Positions 45,830 to 56,543 of a DNA stretch of 64,000 nucleotides are shown in pieces (positions within the stretch are counted from its first letter, which is position 1; every line of letters begins with the position of its first letter). A program made the position numbers and the translations under genes. The notes below the pieces were generated by a model that saw nothing but the letters and a program-made list of their open reading frames with translations, had not been told where the DNA came from and ran no database searches. Source of the DNA: Psilocybe azurescens (Eukaryota; Basidiomycota; Agaricomycetes; Agaricales; Agrocybaceae); assembly GCA_023853785.1 (NCBI GenBank), contig JAJIRX010000732.1, positions 1 through 64,000 on the forward strand. Direction: 5' to 3'.

Positions 45830-46170
45830 ACGCGGCGAGCGTCGGCGCCCTCCGTCTTGCTCTTTCCCATCATCGTCACCTTGCGCGTGATGTACTTGAG
45901 CGTCAACAAGACGACTATGGAGCTGATCTCAGGGCTGTCGTAAGGCTGACAGGCTGTGTACTTACGCCCAATGCGATCTAGCTTATTATAGCTACATGGT
46001 GTCGTCGGCCCGGCCCGCCAGGAAAGCCTTCTTGGTCCTCGACGTACATTGGCATGCTCTACTTTGGGACAGCGAAGCTCGTCTTCGGCGCGCCAAAAGC
46101 TCCAGTCTTACTGCGCTCGTTACGCTCCTCATTCTCGAGCTCCACATCCATCGCGCCACGCTTTGTGCCA
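45830..46170 (-). other. Possible fragment of a membrane protein C-terminus
   Basis: Read leftward there is an acidic/basic stretch (DVELENEERNERSKTGAFG, then MPMYVEDQEGFPGGPGRR) and, farther on, SSIVVLLTLKYITRKVTMMG before a stop at about 45825. Frames are interrupted. The family is not recognised. It may be a remnant of a gene that lay between the direct repeats. Confidence 0.25.
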
Positions 46171-46188
46171 CGTCGAGCACTCTCTATC

Positions 46189-46985
46189 ATGGCGAATTCT
46201 CATAAAGACCTGTTTGAATACACGTCAGGGAACTGAGTGTAGGTCTCATGTAGTTTCTTCCTAGCGTACATCTCTGACTTGTTACATAACTTGTTCAGCT
46301 ATAATGATGCTCTTCACCACAAAGAATAGAGGCTCGCCCAGCGGAGTCTGTTAATCAAAGCCCTGCTAATGTCTTCAACTGTTCGAAGATCGCTGAGGGC
46401 GGGTTTAACCGTACCTTCCTCATCACCCTACGCGAAGACTTCCAAATGGTCGCCGTCGTCCGCCAGCTCACACAACTTGAGTCGGTTATGATATCGCTGT
46501 CTTTCCCCGCTGGCGAGAGCCTAGAAAGACTTGGAGAAGGTTGCCACGGGGCTGGGCATACTGCTGGAGGACGATCGTTTCTGCATCGGCCCAGATACCA
46601 GACTGCCTCTCTGGTACGGGAGAAGTTCAAAGCTCGACGTGGATTGGGGACCCTGTACGCCGTTTTCTACCTTTTCATTATTGCACCCTTGAACCAACCG
46701 ATAACTATAGACCTAAATGCCGAAGCAGCTCTCGTAGCAGGAGCCCACAAGGAACTTGCTTACCTGAAGCGGTTGTCGGCCTTGGGGAGGAGGGGCTGGG
46801 TGCGGTGTTGGATTCTTCTTGGTATGTCGCTGACCGACCTTTCTTGCGCAAGTGCGTCGCATCTCGCATTTTCGTTGTTTTCGTTGACTCTTATAAATCG
46901 TTTTATTAGTGTCTATTTCGCCCCCGCCGTCGCGAACTCAACAACGGCTTGAAAGTGGAGGGCGAGTGGATTCTGTATGACAGCC
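46189..46985 (+). pseudogene. Aminoglycoside-phosphotransferase-family (APH) gene remnant
   Basis: Basidiomycete genomes carry many small-molecule kinase genes of this fold. Recognisable parts are the start MANSHKDLFEYTSGN (46189), a possible intron, ESVNQSPANVFNCSKIAEGG and FNRTFLITLREDFQMVA (about 46340-46452; nucleotide-binding lobe), then directly VVRQLTQLESVMISLSFPAG (about 46453-46512), FCIGPDTRLPLWYG (about 46580-46620) and AEAALVAGAHKELAYLKRL (about 46722-46780). The stretch between the N-lobe and VVRQL is deleted, there are stops in the first exon junction and frame changes, and the catalytic loop is not visible. It is not functional. It lies between two 320-bp direct repeats. Confidence 0.65.
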
Positions 46986-47385
46986 TGACTTGCAAGATGG
47001 ATGCCCAAGGCTTTATAACCGGGTTTATGAGGTGCGGTCTCGCATTAGTCTACAACTCTGGCATCATCTAATTTGGAGTTGCTTGGAGCTTTCGCCTTGC
47101 TCTGGCGGCCAAAACTACTATAAGTGACCCTGGGTCCTCGGCTCGATACAGGTTCCAAATCAATGAGATAGGCTAGGCCGTCCCGCTGGGTACGGAGCTC
47201 GTTTCAGAACACACGTCTTGGAAACGTGTTGGCGGCTCTTCCGCGAAACGCGATCAATACGATGCTTAAATATGCACATGACTGTCTTGGCCAGTCCAGT
47301 TTGATAGTTGGCAAATTGCCGTCGCGGATAGAGATCAGGACCAGCTTCGACTTCGACTTACTTTTGCAACACACTAGAACATTTT

Positions 47386-47700
47386 TGATGCCCTATTCCT
47401 GGCTGTACACCCATATGCTTTTATCTCAAATTCACGTATCCAAAATTGTCAATATGACCCTGGAAAAGCGTGTCTCTTACCGGTGATGGTGAGTCGATAG
47501 CACATGCACAAGTCTTCGTGGCTATTCTGCCTAAAACTCAACACTTTGCTACTTCCTTCCCCTATCTTCATGATATTTACGGGCCGACGACCGATTTGTG
47601 CATTCCAGAAGAATTATACAGCTATTATTGCCTCAGCCCTCCACTATTGGCAATTACATACGTAGTGGGTGCTTCCTTCCCTCGACCTTATCAAGTCAGT
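47386..47700. repeat. Direct repeat, right copy (about 320 bp)
   Basis: Second copy of 45335-45660. It abuts the 3' end of the inverted seven-helix gene (stop at 47720), so the repeat is probably that gene's 3' flank. Confidence 0.9.
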
Positions 47701-47719
47701 AGCTATTAATAGATCAGTG

Positions 47720-49125
47720 CTAAACATAGTCGTCTACTTTGTATTTCGGCTTTCCTCCGTCTTTCATAGGCGCAAGATTGACGACAGTATCTGGCTCGGA
47801 GTTATCGGTTGTTCTTCCTGCCTGTCTGGCACCCGCTGCAAATGTCGTCAATTTTGTACGACTCGGAGCTGCCTCGCTTGATATTCCTAAGGCGACGCGC
47901 ACAATTACGAGAGAGAATACGACCCCCTGTTATTGACATGACATCGTTGGTAAGATTCAGAATTCCACGATTTGGAAATGTACTCACGATAACTTGGGTG
48001 ACCTGGAAAGAAGTCCAAAGATTAGATGAGAACTCGATCGTGAAATTAAAACTCACTGCATCGAGAAGAATGTACTGCGCAAAACTGCCAGACAGGTATA
48101 ACGAAAGGAGAATGATCAAGCATGCGGAGTATATTGACCCCGACTCGATGATAATCACCATGGCTGGTAGGACGCTGTCTCCAGACCTCATGATGCCTCG
48201 AGACCTGCGATGTACAAGCCAAATTCGGAAAGCAATCAACACTGTTAGGCCGTTTGATTAATGTTCCGGCTTGCATAGCTTGAAAACAGGTACCCAGAGT
48301 AACTTACGTGTGGAGCTGAAGTTCGTGAATAACGTCAGTGAGAAAAACGAAACGATCCAGTGTTGGAGGGAGTCTATGAATACGGGGTCATCTGGAGATG
48401 CCCTCGCGAAGCCCTGTAAAGCTCCAATGGCTACACCTAGAGAAAAGAAGAAGAGCGCAATAAATATCTGCATTCGGGTAAATTGGCTTTCTCATTACCT
48501 ATACTGGCAATAAAGCAAATCAAAATTGGCGCAACTATTCGCTTATCGCCATTCCAAACGAGGTGCAATCGATAAAGCTAGGCGAGATATCAGTGAGCAT
48601 TGTAACTGACAGTATTAGTCACTTTCAGGGTTACTGACTATAAAGGCATCCCCCACTAGCGTTTGTATGGCATAGGCTGTACTCTTCAAGACGTAAATTG
48701 GAGCGTTGACTTCGTTTAGAAAGGCCACAGGACCGCCTGGCGTTGTAGCAGAGTTGATGAATGCGTCTAGTACTCGTCGTAAGTCGGAGCCAACGTGCTA
48801 TTTCATGAAGAACCAGTCAATTGAGTTAACTTGAAAAGAAGCAGTAGTGGAACTGCCTTGAGCCTGAATTAGCACTCACAATGGTCGCCAAAATAAACAT
48901 GACAACAGACGCAATTAACATAGGCCTGTTGACTGCATCCCTAGACGCCCTGGACTTTTGTAGAAGAATCACCGTAGATGCAATGAATAGTACGATGAAG
49001 AGACCTGTAGCATATTAGCCTCTGTGAAAGTAGATTATATCTGTCATACCATAGAGAATCGATTCCACGAAAATTGAAACGAGGGATACGGTGTCTATGC
49101 CAATCGAGCCTGTGTGTTTTGCCAT
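47720..49125 (-). CDS. Seven-helix membrane protein, paralogue 4 (inverted, intact)
   Basis: Same family as the tandem array at 26791-33766 but on the other strand and 14 kb away. Start MAKHTGSIGIDTVSLVSIFV at 49125, then FIVLFIASTVILLQKSR, VVMFILATI, DLRRVLDAFINSATTPGG, AYAIQTLVGDAFI, YRLHLVWNGDKRIVAPILI, GALQGFARASPDDPVF, IVSFFSLTLFTNFSST, AFRIWLVHRRSRGIMRSG, VLPAMVIIIESGSIYSACLI, FSLVIVRVALGISSEA and a stop at 47720. No frame break was found after intron removal. It is the closest of the four to paralogue 1 in the IESG..YSACLII region. Function unknown. Confidence 0.84.
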
Positions 49126-49673
49126 TTGTGAATCGAGGGGCTCTCCACCGATCAAGTTAGACTAGAAGCAGCGGGTATTCAGAACGCACGGAATGGTATA
49201 TCAAGGTTTGAGGGTAAAATATGAAATTGTTGCGGAACAACGGTTTCGTCTGTTCATAGAGAAGTAGGACGGTATGGAGTCACCGTATGGCAGGTCAAGG
49301 TGTCCATCACTTGCTCAACTATGAATAGTGGAGTCATGAGTAAAGAAGTCATTGTATGGGCGGGCATCTAGAACCTTCACTACCGGGCCAGCATGCGTGG
49401 CAATACAACACGACTTCGATTCAATAAGATTTATTTTTGAAAGCCGCATACCAGGCTGGCGCTACCTTTTCGGCTACCATCATCAATCTCAGCTGTTCCA
49501 TACTGATATTTATCATCAAAAATGTTCAATCGACTATTGTATGCTGCTCTCTCAGAAAAATTTCTTACATGTTTACTGATATTTGCTCAAGATAATCAGC
49601 TTGAGCGGCCAGATATTTCGTTCGATATATATAATTCGGTTCATCAGATACATCCATCCATTCATTATCGACT
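49126..49673. promoter_or_regulatory. Divergent intergenic region (paralogue 4 / RidA)
   Basis: 548 bp between two divergently transcribed starts, so it should carry both promoters. No specific site stands out. Confidence 0.45.
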
Positions 49674-50184
49674 ATGAAGGTTGTCTATACACCAGACGCA
49701 GTGCCTCCCCTCCCAGTGTTCAGCCAGGCTACGATCTCTGGAGATCGTGTTTACGTCTCAGGTAACATAGGCTGCACCAAAGATTTCAAAATGGTTGAGG
49801 GAGGCGTCCAGGCCGAGACCGTAAGCTAAATCCTCGTATCTGCTAAGTACACTCGGGTGTCATTCGCTCACGATTTGACAGCGTGCCGCGCTGGAAAACC
49901 TCAGCATCGTTTTGAAAGCAGCCGGCTCCAGTCTGGAACACATCGTCAAAGCTAACATATACATGACTGATATGAAAAACGAGTTCCAGCTGATGAACGA
50001 GGTATACGCACAGGTACGGGATTAATCGTCCCGATTAGAATTTACGTGATTGACGCAATGGAACCATGTGTGATTCTAGTTTTTTTCTCCAGACAAGATG
50101 CCGGCCAGGACGTGCGTGGGCGTCGCTTATCTTCCGTTCGGGGCAGCGGTGGAGATAGAGTGCACTGCTGAGATCCCAAAGTAG
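49674..50184 (+). CDS. RidA/YjgF/UK114 family enamine-imine deaminase
   Basis: RidA proteins hydrolyse reactive 2-aminoacrylate and related enamines formed by PLP enzymes; fungal members are cytosolic or mitochondrial trimers. Start MKVVYTPDAVPPLPVFSQAT at 49674, then VSGNIGCT, a first intron after ETV/RAALENLSIVLKAAGSS, VKANIYMTDMKNEFQLMNEV, a second intron, and MPARTCVGVAYLPFGAAVEI with the conserved Arg (of ARTCVGV) and the terminal IEC...EIPK. About 127 residues, the usual length. The two introns restore an unbroken frame to TAG at 50182-50184. No targeting peptide is visible. Confidence 0.93.
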
Positions 50185-51957
50185 CTTCTACTTACGAGTG
50201 ATGCCGTACCCCTCCGTACACCATTTATCTGATATCAGAATGAGCGAACAACCGTGGGGCGGCGTGGGTTCGAATATTTAGCTTTCTGGGTCTCAGTAGC
50301 CAGATCTTTTGAGCTGACCTCGATCTCTTTTATGCAGGGAATTTTCTTTTCTCACGTTGTGATAAAATCTGTGTGAAATGAGGTGTTGATGTGGTGGGTT
50401 AACGTGATCCTCGAAATATTCGCGGAGCTTGAAGTCCGATTAGTCAGAAAAGGTTGGTGTGCGAGCCTTGGAACATGCAGTGGGCACTCACTCCCACTTG
50501 ACTCCACATGAAGCTGGCAAACCAAACGTCTAAGTAATGCCAGCAAGCCATTTTTAAGACGTCGAACACTTGTTACTGATGGCTGAAGCGCTGATAAGTT
50601 ATTCGTTACGATGCTTCGTTGACGAGCTAAACCATGTTTGCTGAGAATGCCCCTGCTCTCCATCGATAGAATCCACGTGTGGCCACTGCAATTTGCGATC
50701 TTCTAGGAGTCAGGAATTTATCGCTATTGAGCATCGAAAAGACCTTGCTGCCATATTAGATCCCCTGTACTGATATAACGGATGGGAGTCCAGACTCCAA
50801 TCCCCTCTCATTGGCTTCGTTGGTGAGACTCACGATGAATAACGAACAATATCATTTCCCAACAACATATATATTTCCTGCCATATTCAAGCCTGGCGGA
50901 GTGTGATGTGGCTTCGAAATGACTCACATCTTCTGTATAGTATAGATACCTCTTCTCCCGCTCGTGTCTCAAATCCTCTTCCATCGGCGGTCCCAAGCCA
51001 TCCAGAGCACCCTATTCCTAACCTAGTCCTTGGCCCCCTTAGCGATGCACAAGGATTCCTGGGCGACATCTCTGACATATACGCCGACAGATGAAGGCTC
51101 GATGCGTATACTGATTATATATCGGGCCCATGAATCACGTCTATGCATCTGCCAACACCTCCAAGTGAGAGTCCGAAGCTGATCGCACACAGCACACAAC
51201 ACGTTCCTCCTCGACTTTCGCTGAAATTTATGCAAAGAGCCATATATCGTCCAAAGCAGTGACTTACCACCACAATTTTCTCCTAGTCAGTCCTGGACGC
51301 CTCTCGTAATGCACATATGATTCCTTGGCGGCATCTCTGAAATATACACAGGCAGGTAAGAGCTCGTCACCCGATGCACATACCTTACTGTATATCAAGC
51401 GGCATGATCATCTGTGACAAACACGCAGCGTAGAAGCTGAAGACTCGATCCATCGTAGAGTATGCTTCCTTGCTGCACCGTGCACTTTACGCTTTTCACT
51501 CCGTATCCCTGCTCACATTGATGGACGTCCACGTCCTCCAGCCTCGATTTATTCATGCATCCAGGATTTGGATTCTACCGACCGACGATCTGAGAGCGCA
51601 CGTCCCCTGAGCGAGCTGAGCGCTGGCGATTCTAGAGTGCACAACAAGTCCCTAGTCCCTAGTAAGCACATCGACGAAATACAAAACGCAAGGATCCCAT
51701 AAATGCCTACTTTGCACACCCAGGGACAGAAACTGGGCACATGATCTCAGAGAACACCACAGGGCACAGTAACGACATAGTATAATAGTCAACAATAAAA
51801 TCAAACGAGTGTGAGGCGACGCGACGCGAGTGAAGGGAGCTCCGCATCGTCATCGTGCGCCGCATAGCAGCAACACCCATGATTCCCAAATCCCAGCAAG
51901 CAATTTTCTTAACAACATTCAAACCAATTAACTCTCCCCTCTCACCTCCGCCTCTGC
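50185..51957. other. Intergenic region with an imperfect duplication
   Basis: No supported gene. About 100 bp at 51010-51115 recur imperfectly at 51290-51390 (shared GATTCCT.GGCG.CATCTCTGA.ATATAC). Confidence 0.5.
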
Positions 51958-54647
51958 CTACTCCTTCCCGTCCCAACAATAATTCTCAAAACACGACACA
52001 CACACGCCCTCCCTCTTCACACCCTTCCTGCCCCTCGCGCGGTCCACAAGTGCACACGCCAAGCACGTGCTCCACTGTGCGCCGGCGGGAGTGGCGCTGG
52101 GCTCGAGCCCCAGCCCTTGCGTGGCAATAGCGAACGATTCGTCCATGAACGCTTGTGCCTGCATAGCGTAAGGGGGCAATAAGCACATGCACCACTCATA
52201 ACAAACAGGGACACAGAAATAAGAACAGAAATTAGGAAAACGCACCATCTCATCGCTATACTGCGTCACCGCCGTCGGGACGTCCGTCACGCCGCCCAAG
52301 CCAAGCGCGCGCCTCTGCGCCGACGGGCCCCCGTTCGCGACGTACACCACGAGCGGGGCGCCGCGCCGCGCGTCGGCGTCGCTGCACCCGAAGAACGTCG
52401 GGCGCAGCGTGAGGTTCTGCGCGATGAAGGTCTGCGGGGAGGAGGGCACGCGGGGGGAAGGGGTAGAGGTCGCCGAAGCGCGCGGCACGCGCGGCTGTGT
52501 TCTGTTGCGTGTTACGGGGTGGGTGGGAATGGGAGGGAGGTTTATTAGAGACGACAGACAGGGGGTATGGACTAGTGAGGACGCACGATCAAATCACTTC
52601 CATTCGTGAAGCTGTTCGGCAGATCCGCAGGCTATAATTTAAGCACCATCAGCATCACCACCCAAAATAAAAATAAAAAACAGAATAAAAAAGAGAGCAG
52701 AAGAGGAAGAAAAAGCTCACAGCATCAACGGCAAAAATGGTATCTACGCCTCTTGTCTTCATAATCAGCGGCTGGAGCGGGAGAACCTCGCCGTTCGACC
52801 CGCCGTCGACGAGGGCGACGAAGGATTCCTGCGACGCGCTGAATTTGCCCTGTAAATGAAATCCATCCGCTCAGTTTACAATGAGCAAAAGATCGGATGA
52901 GCTAGTACTCACCGGGTTCACGCCCCTGAACGGGTTGGGCACCGCGCCCGAGTCCATGCGCACCGGCGTCTGCGGCGGGAACGTCGCCTCGATGATGTTG
53001 ATGACCGCGCCCTCGGTCGTGAACGGCAGCAGGTTCGTCGTTCCTATAAAGGCAAGGGTTCAAGGGTTCACAGTCAAGTTCAATCATCACAAAATAAAAC
53101 GTGTAAAACGCCGACGAAAACGCCAACGCAAACGCGCAAAAAAAAACCACAACGCAAACGCACCATTCAGCCCATTGAACACATTACTCGACAGCCCAGC
53201 GATATACGCCGCCTGGTCGAACCCATTCACGCACTGCGCGGGCACGCGCGTGCGCCCTGCCGCGCCGGATGCGGGGGAAGAGCCGAGCAGGCGCGTGGGG
53301 ATGAAGGAGCCGAGCGAGGGGTCCCAGGAGCCGGTTTCGACTGGTGGTGTTGGCGACGGAAGCGGGGGGAGGGGAAGAGGAGGAGGACGTCAGTATCTCG
53401 TCATATCACAACACGACACGCCAACAGAACAGGCAACACAACAGTCACCCGCGCTCTCGCTACGCTACGCGGCGGCTCTCCGCGCAACAGCGCAGCGTAC
53501 AAAAATAACCACAGAAACCAAAGAGAAAAAAAACTCACACATGTTGATCTCCCAGATCTCGCTGCCGACGGGGACGCTGTTGCCCGGGATGGTGTCCGCG
53601 ATCTGGGCGGGGTCGTTCGGGTTGGCGATGAGCGCGGGCGGAATCGCGTTCGCGAGGATGATGGGGAAGGGCTGCGCGTGCGCTTTGATGGTCGGGCTAA
53701 AAGTATATATGTAAAAAAAAGATGAGAAAAGAGAAACGCAAAGAAAAAGACACTGCAGCAATCAGCCATCGACGCTGGAAACGCGCTGAGAAAAGAAATG
53801 AGAAAAAATCGACACTGACACATTCTGGAGCCCAGAGAACGTAATCCCGTCGCCGTGCAAGCCAGGCAGCAAAGGTCATCCGCCGTCGTGCCGTTCACGA
53901 AGTGCCGCGCGATCATGCGCGTCCACGCGTCCGTGAGCGTCACCGGGAAGCCCGCACTATGCTTCGCGCTGAGCTCCGCGAGGATGGCTCCGATGAACGC
54001 AGTGTTATCGCCATCCGCGCCCCCAGGCCCCAATATATCAATACTGCTGAGGAACCCCCGAACTGCGAATTCGCCGCGGGAGCGAGACGTTGAGGTCGAG
54101 GTCGAGGTGCGCGGGGAAGACGAGCTCGGGGACGGTGGGAAGTCGGCCTGCACGAGCGCGGTGGTGAACCACGCGCCGCCGGAGAGGCCCGCGAGGTACG
54201 TCGCGGCCTGCAGCACGCCGTTCGTGCCCGTCGGGTGCGTCGTGTTGCGCGCGTCGAGGGCGGTGAGCACGCCGGCCGCGAAGTACGCCGCGCGCAGGCC
54301 GCCGCCGGACAGCGCGATGCCGAGCTTGGGAAGTCCGCTGCCTTGCGGGTGGGCTTGGGGTCGAGGATGTCGGACACGTATGCGGGGAGGGCGCCGCCGC
54401 GCGGGAGCGCGGACTTGACGCTGCTGAGGTAGGTTTTCCAGGCGCCCGGGAGGACCGTGTCGGTCCGCGCAGAGACGTAGTTGCGCTCTTCGGTGGAGAG
54501 GGCGGGCCGCGAGGCGGGGCCTGTGGAGCGGATGAGGGTCTTCGGACAGGCGACCTTGACAGGGGTGGTCTGCGCGACGACCAGGAGCGGGAGGAGGAGG
54601 AGCAGCGCACAGCACAGCTGCTGTGTGCGTGCTGCGAAAGTAGCCAT
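51958..54647 (-). CDS. Secreted phospholipase B / lysophospholipase (PLA2_B family)
   Basis: Fungal phospholipase B removes fatty acids from phospholipids and lysophospholipids outside the cell or at the wall. The start MATFAARTQQLCCALLLLLP at 54647 gives a signal peptide. Next are KLGIALSGGGLRAAYFAAGV (about 54325-54270), TYLAGLSGGAWFTTAL (about 54205-54160) with the nucleophile Ser in GLSGG, TDAWTRMIARHFVNGTT (about 53925-53880), FPIILANAIPPA (about 53650), GSWDPSLGSFIPTRLLG (about 53335-53290), QCVNGFDQAAYIAGLSSNVF, FVALVDGGSNGEVLPLQPLI (about 52830-52775) with the catalytic Asp in DGGSNGE, TFFGCSDAD and a Cys-rich end (CLACALVDRARGRKG, CFENYCW) to 51958. There are about eight introns. One base is missing in a GGG run at 54328-54330, and the repeat-rich stretch at 54090-54160 is uncertain. 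The exon is very GC-rich compared with the transposon regions. No clear GPI signal was seen. Confidence 0.88.
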
Positions 54648-56543
54648 GGGGGGGAAGAAAGGGGTGGGCGGTGTGTGCAGAGGACGGGAGCCGTAGACTA
54701 AGTATGCATTGGATTCGACATGCGTGGTACTGATCTACGGCAAAAAATAGTGGATGATGTGATGGATGTTGGACGGGCCTGTGAATTGGCCTGCGTCATG
54801 ATATTGGTCTAAGGAAAGCAATTTCAAATGCAGACATCTCGGGCTAGTCGGCGTATCCCAACTGAGTTTGAATTCATCCGGACCCCGACAAATCGTCGTA
54901 CTTTGCAGTCAAAATGTCACCAATAGTATGCTGACCGCCTTCAGATCGTCGACAACGCCAACACATTACGCACATGGTCAGTCAAGCTGGGGAGCAACAG
55001 TTGGACTGGCAACACCTCGCCAACAACGAGCTGGACGCGGCAGCGTCGAAAATTTCAAATGCCAGAGACCCAGCTTAGCTGTTAGTCCCTGATACTTTTC
55101 CTTTTCAAGATGAAATTATTCGGTTACTAGTGTAGAAGCATTGGAACGCCCAAGGCCACTTACTACGTCAAACTACATCATAGATCCAAGAGGATCCAAG
55201 TCTGCTTGATATCGTCGTTGAGTTACAGGCTCCGGTTATCGACTCTGGTGCTTAACAATGCGCACCTGTTCACAACGTCGCGATACTATGCGTGGATCAG
55301 TCATTAATCAGGGATTAATCTGTTTGGAAACCCCAGGTTGTTCATTCATAAGACACTTTTGTGCGCTTGTCAGTGAGGTTCGACAGCTTTCGACAGCTGC
55401 TGATAGTTGCCGTTCCGCCACCGCCAAACCTTAGGCCTTAATGTGTAGCTTTGAACAGACACGACACTCTTTACAATTTACTCGTTTTCGGCGACGACGA
55501 CACTCACGACTCCAGTGCTGGACTCACTGAAGGACGGTTCTAGGATTGCCTTGAATCAGATAGATAGATAGATAGATATCAAACCTTCAATTAGCATATC
55601 TATTTACTGATAGCTACTGCCTACAGAATTCACCTACAGGTCACAGATCAGTCACTTGCGATACAGGTGCATCGGGACCTAGTATTATGGCCCGCCTCTC
55701 GACAAACTCGACATTTTCTGCCCAGACCAGCAACGCGTGCTAATTGGTCCTCGCTCCTCCGCCTTTCGGCCTACCTTCGATTGCCCCCGTTATACGTTTT
55801 TCACGGGGTCTACCTTGTAATAAAAAATAGCGGACAGCAAAAGAAGCGATGTAGATGGTAGATGGCTGCCTCAGTCCGATTGTAAACCTCAAACAACACA
55901 AGTCCGAAAATGAAACTCGTACTCAGCGTCGTCGCTCTTTGAATATTCTCCGGCCATTCATAACGACCATTCATGGGTTTCTCTTGGAAAGGGGGGCTTC
56001 CAAATAGATTAATCGGTGTTCTCACGAAACATGCATGTTTTTAAAAATTTCAGCGTGATGATCGACTTGCAATTACATTTGCCATTCACTGATTCAGATT
56101 GACGCCGAGATTTGGTGTTATCCTCCCCTCCCATTAGATTTATCTCTGAGTGTCAATTAGATGATCCAGACAGTATGTTACAGAAGCACCACTCGACGGA
56201 AATGTCAGAGTCGACGTCGGAAAGGGAGCGACTTCAATGTCTTCAAGTACGCTCTCAAGGGGAGCCTGTGATAAATTCTCAAAAGAGACCATGGAGCTTT
56301 AGAGTAGAGTTTCGGAAATGAAATAGGAGCGCCGCGATGGTAACGCAGAGCGAGGGGTTCTTTATATCCTGACCGTCAATTAGCACCGACTCCTTTCAAG
56401 TATCCTAACGAATATAATGATACAATGTAGAGGACCCGAGAGAGACGAGAGCGCAGGCTCCTCGTCTCCTCGTCTTGGAGGAAGCTTGCGTCGGAGGTGA
56501 GTGATAGTGCAGTAGTCCGCGCGCTCTTTCTTACTTATGATCG
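54648..56543. other. Intergenic region
   Basis: No supported gene. A short (GATA)5 microsatellite lies at 55559-55578. The last part (about 56495-56543) is itself a local copy of 56675-56722 (AGTGCAGTAGTC...CTCTTTCTTACT). Confidence 0.5.

Noticed and set aside
45830..46170. A complete gene on the minus strand upstream of the phosphotransferase remnant
   Set aside because: Frames are interrupted and no family could be recognised; kept only as a low-confidence fragment.
55559..55578. GATA microsatellite as a regulatory GATA-factor cluster
   Set aside because: It is a simple five-unit repeat with no nearby gene start.
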